Positions 51,491 to 64,000 of a stretch of DNA of 64,000 bases are shown piece after piece (within the stretch, counting starts at the first letter, position 1; each line of letters opens with the position of its first letter). A model generated the notes under the pieces. That model was not told the origin of the DNA and searched no databases. It saw nothing but the letters and a program-made list of their open reading frames with translations. This DNA comes from Halictus rubicundus. Its lineage: Eukaryota > Arthropoda > Insecta > Hymenoptera > Halictidae. Location of the stretch: NCBI RefSeq assembly GCF_050948215.1, contig NW_027488854.1:186001-250000 (forward strand), given 5' to 3'. A program made the position numbers and the translations under genes.

Positions 51491-54400
51491 CTATCCTATC
51501 CTCTATCCTATCCTATCCTCTATCCTATCCTATCCTCTATCCTATCCTATCCTCTATCCTATCCTATCCTCTATCCTATCCTATCATCTATCCTCAATCC
51601 TATCCTTTCCTGTATCCTATCCAATCCTCTATCCTATCTTGTCCTCTATCGTATCCTATCCTCTATTCTATCCTATCCTCTATCCTATCCTATCGTCTAT
51701 CCTCTTCTCTATCCTAACCTATCCCCTATCCTATCCTATCTTCTATCCTACCCTATCCTCTATCCTATCAAATCCCCTATCCTATCCTCTGTACTATCCT
51801 ATCCTCTATCCTATAGTATCCTCTATCATATCCTATCCTATCCTCTATCCTATCCTATCCTCTATCCTATCCTATCCTCTATCCTATCCTATCCTCTATC
51901 CTATCCTATCCTATCGTCTATCCTATCCTATCCTCTATCCTATCCTCTATCCTATCCTCTATCCAATCCTATCCTCTATCCTATCCTATCCTCTATCCTA
52001 TCCTATGGTCTATCCTATCCTATTCTCTATCCTATCCTATCCTCTATCCTATCCTCTATCCAACCAAATCCCCTATCATATCCTCTATCCTATCCTACCC
52101 TCTATCCTATCCTATCCTCTATCCTATCCTACCCTCTATCCTATCCTATCCTCTATCCTATCCTACCCTCTATCCTATCCTATCCTCTATCCTATCCTAT
52201 CCTCTATCGTATCCTATCCTCTATCCTATCCTATCCTCTATCCTATCCTATCGTCTATCCCATCCTCTATCCTATCCTATCCTCTATCCTATCCTATCGT
52301 CTATCCTATCCTCTATCCTATCCTATCCTCTATCCTATCCTATCCTCTATCCTATCCTATCCTCTATCCTATCCTATGCTCTATCCTATCCTATTCTCTA
52401 TCCTATCCTATCCTCTATCCTATCCTATCTTCTATCCTATCTTCTATCCTATCCTATCCTCTATCCTATCAAATCCCCTATCCTATCCTCTGTCCTGTCC
52501 TATCCTCTATCCTATCCTATCCTCTATCATATCCTATCCTCTATCCTATCCTATTCTCTATCCTATCCTATCCTCTATCCTATCCTCTATCCTATCCTTT
52601 ATCCTATCCTCTATCCTATCCTATCCTCTATCCTATCCTATCCTCTATCCTATCCTATTCTCTATCCTATCCTATCCTCTATCCTATCCTCTATCCAATC
52701 AAATCCCCTATCATATCCTCTATCCTATCCTATCCTCTATCCTATCCTATCCTCTATCCTATCCTACCCTCTATCCTATCCTATCGTCTATCCTATCCTC
52801 TATCCTATCCTATCCTCTATCCTATCCTATCCTCTATCCTATCCTATCTTCTATCCTATCCTATCCTCTATCCTATCAAATCCCCTATCCTATCCTCTAT
52901 CCTATCCTATCCTCTATCCTATCCTATCCTCTATCCTATCCTATCCTCTATCCTATCCTATCCTCTATCTTATCCTATCCTCTATCCTATCCTCTCCTCT
53001 ATCCTATCCTATCCTCAATCCTATCCTATCCTCTATCCTATCCTATCACCTATCCTATCCTATCCTCTATCCTATCCTATCATCTATCCTCAATCCTATC
53101 CTTTCCTGTATCCTATCCAATCCTCTATCCTATCCTGTCCTCTATCGTATCCTATCCTCTATTCTATCCTATCCTCTATCCTATCCTATCGTCTATCCTA
53201 TTCTCTATCCTATCCTATCCCCTATCCTATCCTATCTTCTATCCTACCCTATCCTCTATCCTATCAAATCCCCTATCCTATCCTCTGTACTATCCTATCC
53301 TCTATCCTATCCTATCCTCTATCCTATCCTATCCTATCCTCTATCCTATCCTATCCTCTATCCTATCCTATCCTATCGTCTATCCTATCCTATCCTCTAT
53401 CCTATCCTCTATCCTATCCTCTATCCAATCCTATCCTCTATCCTATCCTATCCTCTATCCTATCCTATGGTCTATCCTATCCTATTCTCTATCCTATCCT
53501 ATCCTCTATCCTATCCTCTATCCAACCAAATCCCCTATCATATCCTCTATCCTATCCTACCCTCTATCCTATCCTATCCTCTATCCTATCCTACCCTCTA
53601 TCCTATCCTATCCTCTATCCTATCCTACCCTCTATCCTATCCTATCCTCTATCCTATCCTATCCTCTATCGTATCCTATCCTCTATCCTATCCTATCCTC
53701 TATCCTATCCTATCGTCTATCCCATCCTCTATCCTATCATATCCTCTATCCTATCCTATCGTCTATCCTATCCTCTATCCTATCCTATCCTCTATCCTAT
53801 CCTATCCTCTATCCTATCCTATCCTCTATCCTATCCTATGCTCTATCCTATCCTATTCTCTATCCTATCCTATCCTCTATCCTATCCTATCTTCTATCCT
53901 ATCTTCTATCCTATCCTATCCTCTATCCTATCAAATCCCCTATCCTATCCTCTGTCCTGTCCTATCCTCTATCCTATCCTATCCTCTATCATATCCTATC
54001 CTCTATCCTATCCTATTCTCTATCCTATCCTATCCTCTATCCTATCCTCTATCCTATCCTTTATCCTATCCTCTATCCTATCCTATCCTCTATCCTATCC
54101 TATCCTCTATCCTATCCTATTCTCTATCCTATCCTATCCTCTATCCTATCCTCTACCAATCAAATCCCCTATCATATCCTCTATCCTATCCTATCCTCTA
54201 TCCTATCCTATCCTCTATCCTATCCTACCCTCTATCCTATCCTATCCTCTATCCTATCCTACCCTCTATCCTATCCTATCCTCTATCCTATCCTATCCTC
54301 TATCGTATCCTATCCTCTATCCTATCCTATCCTCTATCCTATCCTATCCTATCCTCTATCCTATCCCATCCTCTATCCTATCCTATCCTATCGTCTATCC

Positions 54401-55117
54401 TATCCTATCCTCTATCCTATCCTCTATCCTATCCTCTATCCAATCCTATCCTCTATCCTATCCTATCCTCTATCCTATCCTATGGTCTATCCTATCCTAT
54501 TTTCTATCCTATCCTATCCTCTATCCTATCCTCTATCCAACCAATTCCCCTATCATATCCTCTATCCTATCCTACCCTCTATCCTATCCTATCCTCTATC
54601 CTATCCTACCCTCTATCCTATCCTATCCTCTATCCTATCCTACCCTCTATCCTATCCTATCCTCTATCCTATCCTATCCTCTATCGTATCCTATCCTCTA
54701 TCCTATCCTATCCTCTATCCTATCCTATCGTCTATCCCATCCTCTATCCTATCCTATCCTCTATCCTATCCTATCGTCTATCCTATCCTCTATCCTATCC
54801 TATCCTCTATCCTATCCTATCCTCTATCCTATCCTATCCTCTATCCTATCCTATGCTCTATCCTATCCTATTCTCTATCCTATCCTATCCTCTATCCTAT
54901 CCTATCTTCTATCCTATCTTCTATCCTATCCTATCCTCTATCCTATCAAATCCCCTATCCTATCCTCTGTCCTGTCCTATCCTCAATCCTATCCTTTCCT
55001 GTATCCTATCCAATCCTCTATCCTATCCTGTCCTCTATCGTATCCTATCCTCTATTCTATCCTATCCTCTATCCTATCCTATCGTCTATCCTATTCTCTA
55101 TCCTATTCTATCCCCTA
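51491..55117 (+). repeat. 4.77-kb segmental duplication, copy B (458 bp shorter)
   Basis: Partner of copy A. It keeps the rare CCAACCAATTCCCC variant (about 54538; about 50228 in copy A), showing that this mutation predates the duplication. The missing 458 bp include one TATGGTC marker (49073 in copy A). Confidence 0.86.
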
Positions 55118-56627
55118 TCCTATCCTATCTTCTATCCTACCCTATCCTCTATCCTAATAAATCCCCTATCCTATCCTCTGTACTATCCTATCCTCTATCC
55201 TATCCTATCCTCTATCCTATCCTATCCTATCCTCTATCCTATCCTATCCTCTATCCTATCCTATCCTCTATCCTATCCTATCCTCTATCCTATCCTCTAT
55301 CCTATCCTCTATCCAATCCTATCCTCTATCCTATCCTATCCTCTATCCTATCCTATGGTCTATCCTATCCTATTCTCTATCCTATCCTATCCTCTATCCT
55401 ATCCTCTATCCAACCAAATCCCCTATCATATCCTCTATCCTATCCTACCCTCTATCCTATCCTATCCTCTATCCTATCCTACCCTCTATCCTATCGTATC
55501 CTCTATCCTATCCTACCCTCTATCCTATCCTATCCTCTATCCTATCCTATTCTCTATCCTATCCTATCCTCTATCCTATCCTCTATCCAATCAAATCCCC
55601 TATCATATCCTCTATCCTATCCTACCCTCTATCCTATCCTATCCTCTATCCTATCCTACCCTCTATCCTATCCTATCCTACCCTCTATCCTATCCTATCC
55701 TCTATCCTATCCTATCCTCTATCCTATCCTATCGTCTATCCTATCCTATCATCTATCCTCAATCCTATCCTTTCCTGTATCCTATCCAATCCTCTATCCT
55801 ATCCTGTCCTCTATCGTATCCTATCCTCTATTCTATCCTATCCTCTATCCTATCCTATCGTCTATCCTATTCTCTATCCTATCCTATCCCCTATCCTATC
55901 CTATCTTCTATCCTACCCTATCCTCTATCCTATCAAATCCCCTATCCTATCCTCTGTACTATCCTATCCTCTATCCTATCCTATCCTCTATCCTATCCTA
56001 TCCTATCCTCTATCCTATCCTATCCTCTATCCTATCCTATCCTATCGTCTATCCTATCCTATCCTCTATCCTATCCTCTATCCTATCCTCTATCCTATCC
56101 TCTATCCAATTCTATCCTCTATCCTATCCTATCCTCTATCCTATCCTATGGTCTATCCTATCCTATTCTCTATCCTATCCTATCCTCTATCCTATCCTCT
56201 ATCCAACCAAATCCCCTATCATATCCTCTATCCTATCCTACCCTCTATCCTATCCTATCCTCTATCCTATCCTACCCTCTATCCTATCCTATCCTCTATC
56301 CTATCCTACCCTCTATCCTATCCTATCCTCTATCCTATCCTATCCTCTATCCTATCCTATCCTTTATCCTATCCTATCGTCTATCCCATCCTCTATCCTA
56401 TCCTATCCTCTATCCTATCCTATCGTCTATCCTATCCTATCGTCTATCCTATCCTCTATCCTATCCTATCCTCTATCCTATCCTATCCTCTATCCTATCC
56501 TATCCTCTATCCTATCCTATGCTCTATCCTATCCTATTCTCTATCCTATCCTATCCTCTATCCTATCCTATCTTCTATCCTATCTTCTATCCTATCCTAT
56601 ACTCTATCCTATCAAATCCCCTATCCT
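55118..56627 (+). repeat. TATCC-type satellite between the large duplications
   Basis: Same subfamily. TAATAAATCCCC at about 55155 replaces the usual TATCAAATCCCC and gives the first in-frame stop after nearly 10 kb of chance open frame. No gene is visible. Confidence 0.92.
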
Positions 56628-59600
56628 ATCCTCTGTCCTGTCCTATCCTCTATCCTATCCTATCCTCTATCCTATCCTATCCTCTATCCTATCCTATTCT
56701 CTATCCTATCCTATCCTCTATCCTATCCTCTATCCTATCCTTTATCCTATCCTCTATCCTATCCTATCCTCTATCCTATCCTATCCTCTATCCTATCCTA
56801 TCCTCTATCCTATCCTATTCTCTATCCTATCCTATCCTCTATCCTATCCTCTATCCTATCCTTTATCCTATCCTCTATCCTATCCTATCCTCTATCCTAT
56901 CCTATCCTCTATCCTATCCTATTCTCTATCCTATCCTATCCTCTATCCTATCCTCTATCCAATCAAATCCCCTATCATATCCTCCATCCTATCCTATCCT
57001 CTATCCTATCCTATCCTCTATCCTATCCTACCCTCTATCCTATCCTATCGTCTATCCTATTCTCTATCCTATCCTATCCCCTATCCTATCCTATCTTCTA
57101 TCCTACCCTATCCTCTATCCTATCAAATCCCCTATCCTATCCTCTGTACTATCCTATCCTCTATCCTATCCTATCCTCTATCCTATCCTATCCTATCCTC
57201 TATCCTATCCTATCCTCTATCCTATCCTATCCTATCGTCTATCCTATCCTATCCTCTATCCTATCCTCTATCCTATCCTCTATCCAATCCTATCCTCTAT
57301 CCTATCCTATCCTCTATCCTATCCTATGGTCTATCCTATCCTATTCTCTATCCTATCCTATCCTCTATCCTATCCTCTATCCAACCAAATCCCCTATCAT
57401 ATCCTCTATCCTATCCTACCCTCTATCCTATCCTATCCTCTATCCTATCCTACCCTCTATCCTATCCTATCCTCTATCCTATCCTACCCTCTATCCTATC
57501 CTATCCTCTATCCTATCCTATCCTCTATCCTATCCTATCTTCTATCCTATCTTCTATCCTATCCTATCCTCTATCCTATCAAATCCCCTATCCTATCCTC
57601 TGTCCTGTCCTATCCTCTATCCTATCCTATCCTCTATCATATCCTATCCTCTATCCTATCCTCTATCCTATCCTCTATCCTATCCTTTATCCTATCCTCT
57701 ATCCTATCCTATCCTCTATCCTATCCTATCCTCTATCCTATCCTATCCTCTATCCTATCCTATTCTCTATCCTATCCTATCCTCTATCCTATCCTCTATC
57801 CAGTCAAATCCCCTATCATATCCTCTATCCTATCCTATCCTCTATCGTATCCTATCCTCTATCCTATCCTACCCTCTATCCTATCCTATTCTCTATCCTA
57901 TCCTATCCTCTATACTATCCTCTATCCTATCCTTTATCCTATCCTCTATCCTATCCTATCCTCTATCCTATCCTATCCTCTATCCTATCCTATCCTCTAT
58001 CCTATCCTATCGTCTATCCTATCCTCTATCCTATCCTATCCTCTATCCTATCCTATCCTCTATCCTATCCTATCTTCTATCCTATCCTATCCTCTATCCT
58101 ATCAAATCCCCTATCCTATCCTCTATCCTATCCTATCCTCTATCCTATCCTATCCTCTATCCTATCCTATCCTCTATCCTATCCTATCCTCTATCCTATC
58201 CTATCCTCTATCCTATCCTATCCTCTATCCTATCCTATCCTCTATCCTATCCTATCCTCTATCCTATCCTCTCCTCTATCCTATCCTATCCTCTATCCTA
58301 TCCTATCCTCTATCCTATCCTATCCTCTATCCTATCCTATCATCTATCCTCAATCCTATCCTTTCCTGTATCCTATCCAATCCTCTATCCTATCCTGTCC
58401 TCTATCGTATCCTATCCTCTATTCTATCCTATCCTCTATCCTATCCTATCGTCTATCCTATTCTCTATCCTATCCTATCCCCTATCCTATCCTATCTTCT
58501 ATCCTACCCTATCCTCTATCCTATCAAATCCCCTATCCTATCCTCTGTACTATCCTATCCTCTATCCTATCCTATCCTCTATCCTATCCTATCCTATCCT
58601 CTATCCTATCCTATCCTCTATCCTATCCTATCCTATCGTCTATCCTATCCTATCCTCTATCCTATCCTCTATCCTATCCTCTATCCAATCCTATCCTCTA
58701 TCCTATCCTATCCTCTATCCTATCCTATGGTCTATCCTATCCTATTCTCTATCCTATCCTATCCTCTATCCTATCCTCTATCCAACCAAATCCCCTATCA
58801 TATCCTCTATCCTATCCTACCCTCTATCCTATCCTATCCTCTATCCTATCCTACCCTCTATCCTATCCTATCCTCTATCCTATCCTACCCTCTATCCTAT
58901 CCTATCCTCTATCCTATCCTATCCTCTATCGTATCCTATCCTCTATCCTATCCTATCCTCTATCCTATCCTATCGTCTATCCTATCCTCTATCCTATCCT
59001 ATCCTCTATCCTATCCTATCCTCTATCCTATCCTATCCTCTATCCTATCCTATGCTCTATCCTATCCTATTCTCTATCCTATCCTATCCTCTATCCTATC
59101 CTATCTTCTATCCTATCCTATCCTCTATCCTATCAAATCCCCTATCCTATCCTCTGTCCTGTCCTATCCTCTATCCTATCCTATCCTCTATCATATCCTA
59201 TCCTCTATCCTATCCTATTCTCTATCCTATCCTATCCTCTATCCTATCCTCTATCCTATCCTTTATCCTATCCTCTATCCTATCCTATCCTCTATCCTAT
59301 CCTATCCTCTATCCTATCCTATTCTCTATCCTATCCTATCCTCTATCCTATCCTCTATCCAATCAAATCCCCTATCATATCCTCTATCCTATCCTATCCT
59401 CTATCCTATCCTATCCTCTATCCTATCCTACCCTCTATCCTATCCTATCGTCTATCCTATCCTCTATCCTATCCTATCCTCTATCCTATCCTATCCTCTA
59501 TCCTATCCTATCTTCTATCCTATCCTATCCTCTATCCTATCAAATCCCCTATCCTATCCTCTATCCTATCCTATCCTCTATCCTATCCTATCCTCTATCC

Positions 59601-59640
59601 TATCCTATCCTCTATCCTATCCTATCCTCTATCCTATCCT
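56628..59640 (+). repeat. 3013-bp tandem duplication, copy A
   Basis: Markers recur at exactly +3013: CTCTGTCCTG 56631/59644, CCTCCATCC after CATATCC 56981/59994, TATGGTC 57328/60341, CAGTCAAATC 57801/60814. Left of 56631 the two copies no longer match. Confidence 0.9.
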
Positions 59641-62600
59641 ATCCTCTGTCCTGTCCTATCCTCTATCCTATCCTATCCTCTATCCTATCCTATCCTCTAT
59701 CCTATCCTATTCTCTATCCTATCCTATCCTCTATCCTATCCTCTATCCTATCCTTTATCCTATCCTCTATCCTATCCTATCCTCTATCCTATCCTATCCT
59801 CTATCCTATCCTATCCTCTATCCTATCCTATTCTCTATCCTATCCTATCCTCTATCCTATCCTCTATCCTATCCTTTATCCTATCCTCTATCCTATCCTA
59901 TCCTCTATCCTATCCTATCCTCTATCCTATCCTATTCTCTATCCTATCCTATCCTCTATCCTATCCTCTATCCAATCAAATCCCCTATCATATCCTCCAT
60001 CCTATCCTATCCTCTATCCTATCCTATCCTCTATCCTATCCTACCCTCTATCCTATCCTATCGTCTATCCTATTCTCTATCCTATCCTATCCCCTATCCT
60101 ATCCTATCTTCTATCCTACCCTATCCTCTATCCTATCAAATCCCCTATCCTATCCTCTGTACTATCCTATCCTCTATCCTATCCTATCCTCTATCCTATC
60201 CTATCCTATCCTCTATCCTATCCTATCCTCTATCCTATCCTATCCTATCGTCTATCCTATCCTATCCTCTATCCTATCCTCTATCCTATCCTCTATCCAA
60301 TCCTATCCTCTATCCTATCCTATCCTCTATCCTATCCTATGGTCTATCCTATCCTATTCTCTATCCTATCCTATCCTCTATCCTATCCTCTATCCAACCA
60401 AATCCCCTATCATATCCTCTATCCTATCCTACCCTCTATCCTATCCTATCCTCTATCCTATCCTACCCTCTATCCTATCCTATCCTCTATCCTATCCTAC
60501 CCTCTATCCTATCCTATCCTCTATCCTATCCTATCCTCTATCCTATCCTATCTTCTATCCTATCTTCTATCCTATCCTATCCTCTATCCTATCAAATCCC
60601 CTATCCTATCCTCTGTCCTGTCCTATCCTCTATCCTATCCTATCCTCTATCATATCCTATCCTCTATCCTATCCTCTATCCTATCCTCTATCCTATCCTT
60701 TATCCTATCCTCTATCCTATCCTATCCTCTATCCTATCCTATCCTCTATCCTATCCTATCCTCTATCCTATCCTATTCTCTATCCTATCCTATCCTCTAT
60801 CCTATCCTCTATCCAGTCAAATCCCCTATCATATCCTCTATCCTATCCTATCCTCTATCGTATCCTATCCTCTATCCTATCCTACCCTCTATCCTATCCT
60901 ATTCTCTATCCTATCCTATCCTCTATACTATCCTCTATCCTATCCTTTATCCTATCCTCTATCCTATCCTATCCTCTATCCTATCCTATCCTCTATCCTA
61001 TCCTATCCTCTATCCTATCCTATCGTCTATCCTATCCTCTATCCTATCCTATCCTCTATCCTATCCTATCCTCTATCCTATCCTATCTTCTATCCTATCC
61101 TATCCTCTATCCTATCAAATCCCCTATCCTATCCTCTATCCTATCCTATCCTCTATCCTATCCTATCCTCTATCCTATCCTATCCTCTATCCTATCCTAT
61201 CCTCTATCCTATCCTATCCTCTATCCTATCCTATCCTCTATCCTATCCTATCCTCTATCCTATCCTATCCTCTATCCTATCCTCTCCTCTATCCTATCCT
61301 ATCCTCTATCCTATCCTATCCTCTATCCTATCCTATCCTCTATCCTATCCTATCCTCTATCCTATCCTATCATCTATCCTCAATCCTATCCTTTCCTGTA
61401 TCCTATCCAATCCTCTATCCTATCCTGTCCTCTATCGTATCCTATCCTCTATTCTATCCTATCCTCTATCCTATCCTATCGTCTATCCTATTCTCTATCC
61501 TATCCTATCCCTATCCTATCCTATCTTCTATCCTACCCTATCCCTCTATCCTATCAAATCCCCTATCCTATCCTCTGTACTATCCTATCCTCTATCCTAT
61601 CCTATCCTCTATCCTATCCTATCCTATCCTCTATCCTATCCTATCCTCTATCCTATCCTATCCTATCGTCTATCCTATCCTATCCTCTATCCTATCCTCT
61701 ATCCTATCCTCTATCCAATCCTATCCTCTATCCTATCCTATCCTCTATCCTATCCTATGGTCTATCCTATCCTATTCTCTATCCTATCCTATCCTCTATC
61801 CTATCCTCTATCCAACCAAATCCCCTATCATATCCTCTATCCTATCCTACCCTCTATCCTATCCTATCCTCTATCCTATCCTACCCTCTATCCTATCCTA
61901 TCCTCTATCCTATCCTACCCTCTATCCTATCCTATCCTCTATCCTATCCTATCCTCTATCGTATCCTATCCTCTATCCTATCCTATCCTCTATCCTATCC
62001 TATCGTCTATCCTATCCTCTATCCTATCCTATCCTCTATCCTATCCTATCCTCTATCCTATCCTATCCTCTATCCTATCCTATGCTCTATCCTATCCTAT
62101 TCTCTATCCTATCCTATCCTCTATCCTATCCTATCTTCTATCCTATCCTATCCTCTATCCTATCAAATCCCCTATCCTATCCTCTGTCCTGTCCTATCCT
62201 CTATCCTATCCTATCCTCTATCATATCCTATCCTCTATCCTATCCTATTCTCTATCCTATCCTATCCTCTATCCTATCCTCTATCCTATCCTTTATCCTA
62301 TCCTCTATCCTATCCTATCCTCTATCCTATCCTATCCTCTATCCTATCCTATTCTCTATCCTATCCTATCCTCTATCCTATCCTCTATCCAATCAAATCC
62401 CCTATCATATCCTCTATCCTATCCTATCCTCTATCCTATCCTATCCTCTATCCTATCCTACCCTCTATCCTATCCTATCGTCTATCCTATCCTCTATCCT
62501 ATCCTATCCTCTATCCTATCCTATCCTCTATCCTATCCTATCTTCTATCCTATCCTATCCTCTATCCTATCAAATCCCCTATCCTATCCTCTATCCTATC

Positions 62601-62670
62601 CTATCCTCTATCCTATCCTATCCTCTATCCTATCCTATCCTCTATCCTATCCTATCCTCTATCCTATCCT
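59641..62670 (+). repeat. 3013-bp tandem duplication, copy B (+17 bp)
   Basis: Second copy. From the TATGGTC marker at 61759 (58729 in copy A) the offset is 3030, i.e. one extra 17-bp monomer. Two one-base changes lie close together: CCCC to CCC at about 61510 and CC to CCC at about 61542. Confidence 0.9.
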
Positions 62671-64000
62671 ATCCTCTATCCTATCCTCTCCTCTATCCTA
62701 TCCTATCCTCTATCCTATTCTATCCTCTATCCTATCCTATCCTCTATCCTATCCTATCCTCTATCCTATCCTATCCTCTATCCTATCCTATCATCTACCC
62801 TCAATCCTATCCTTTCCTGTATCCTATCCAATCCTCTATCCTATCCTGTCCTCTATCGTATCCTATCCTCTATTCTATCCTATCCTCTATCCTATCCTAT
62901 CGTCTATCCTATTCTCTATCCTATCCTATCCCCTATCCTATCCTATCTTCTATCCTACCCTATCCTCTATCCTATCAAATCCCCTATCCTATCCTCTGTA
63001 CTATCCTATCCTCTATCCTATCCTATCCTCTATCCTATCCTATCCTATCCTCTATCCTATCCTATCCTCTATCCTATCCTATCCTCTATCCTATCCTATC
63101 CTATCGTCTATCCTATCCTATCCTCTATCCTATCCTCTATCCAATCCTATCCTCTATCCTATCCTATCCTCTATCCTATCCTATGGTCTATCCTATCCTA
63201 TTCTCTATCCTATCCTATCCTCTATCCTATCCTCTATCCAACCAAATCCCCTATCATATCCTCTATCCTATCCTACCCTCTATCCTATCCTATCCTCTAT
63301 CCTATCCTACCCTCTATCCTATCCTATCCTCTATCCTATGCTACCCTCTATCCTATCCTATCCTCTATCCTATCCTATCCTCTATCGTATCCTATCCTCT
63401 ATCGTATCCTATCCTCTATCCTATCCTATCCTCTATCCTATCCTATCGTCTATCCCATCCTCTATCCTATCCTATCCTCTATCCTATCCTATCGTTTATC
63501 CTATCCTCTATCCTATCCTATCCTCTATCCTATCCTATCCTCTATCCTATCCTATCCTCTATCCTATCCTATGCTCTATCCTATCCTATTCTCTATCCTA
63601 TCCTATCCTCTATCCTATCCTATCTTCTATCCTATCTTCTATCCTATCCTATCCTCTATCCTATCAAATCCCCTATCCTATCCTCTGTCCTGTCCTATCC
63701 TCTATCCTATCCTATCCTCTATCATATCCTATCCTCTATCCTATCCTATTCTCTATCCTATCCTATCCTCTATCCTATCCTCTATCCTATCCTTTATCCT
63801 ATCCTCTATCCTATCCTATCCTCTATCCTATCCTATCCTCTATCCTATCCTATTCTCTATCCTATCCTATCCTCTATCCTATCCTCTATCCAATCAAATC
63901 CCCTATCATATCCTCTATCCTATCCTATCCTCTATCCTATCCTATCCTCTATCCTATCCTACCCTCTATCCTATCCTATCCTCTATCCTATCCTACCCTC
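62671..64000 (+). repeat. TATCC-type satellite running off the right edge
   Basis: Continues with segments related to the inside of the 3013-bp unit (CTCTCCTCTATCC, TCAATCC...TTTCCTGTATCC, TATGGTC at 63183). The array is not finished at the window end, so its full length is unknown. No gene is visible. Confidence 0.93.

Noticed and set aside
45273..55157. Open frame of 3294 codons, and other long ones (e.g. 9709-14292, 35254-39045, 38847-43109) rich in Y, P, I, L and S
   Set aside because: The TATCC-type strand has no stop codon in any frame of its consensus, so open frames of any length arise by chance. Overlapping frames are open at the same places, the peptide is the same in all three frames, and frames end only where random substitutions make TAG, TAA or TGA. 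No codon bias, start context or domain is visible.
1..64000. CRISPR array
   Set aside because: Repeats are directly adjacent with no unique spacers, units are 7-27 bp, and a poly(A) retroelement with target-site duplication points to a eukaryote.

Overview
The window is almost entirely one minisatellite-type satellite array from a eukaryote, very probably a metazoan. It contains no convincing protein-coding gene and no RNA gene. The basic monomer is 17 bp, TATCCTATCCTATCCTC, that is, three TATCC pentamers plus a TC dinucleotide. Variants with 1, 2, 4 or 5 pentamers (7, 12, 22, 27 bp) are interspersed, so every unit has length 5n+2. One strand is nearly free of G. It has no stop codon in any frame in the consensus, and this alone explains the very long open frames rich in Y, P, I, L and S. 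These frames are by-products of the repeat and are not genes.

Layout: (1) 1-1758, the array in reverse (GGATA-type) orientation. (2) An abrupt strand switch at a GGATCC palindrome (1756-1761), after which everything is in the TATCC orientation. (3) About 1993-6481, a higher-order repeat (HOR) with 1318-, 935- and 1318-bp units. (4) About 6.5-14.3 kb, mixed arrays with a ~1.8-kb-offset duplication and a 579-bp tandem duplication. (5) 14.3-15.6 kb, a more diverged stretch with an AT-richer motif. (6) 15.6-33.1 kb, a second subfamily carrying a 1447-bp tandem duplication, a dispersed CAATGCTATCC/CGTCTCC marker, 1204/1250-bp units and very homogeneous cores. (7) 33.1-64 kb, a third subfamily with large segmental duplications of about 4.5, 4.77 and 3.01 kb.

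The only non-satellite DNA is a ~518-bp GC-rich, CpG-rich retroelement fragment present three times (38555-39072, 43090-43606, 45081-45598), each time on the minus strand. It has a 14-15-nt poly(A) tail (poly(T) on the + strand), a hairpin-rich 3' region and a 17-bp target-site duplication. The fragment is 5'-truncated and looks like the 3' end of a non-LTR retrotransposon. The three copies appear identical except for tail length and share the same target-site duplication and flanks. One insertion was therefore multiplied by duplication of the surrounding satellite.

The organism cannot be named from the sequence. The array, the TPRT-type insertion and the undepleted CpG content fit an animal genome with little CpG decay. 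The element's 3' end reminds me of arthropod R1-clade elements, but that is from memory and unverified. No genes work together here; what the window shows is satellite evolution by in-register unequal exchange, segmental duplication, inversion and hitch-hiking of a retroelement.
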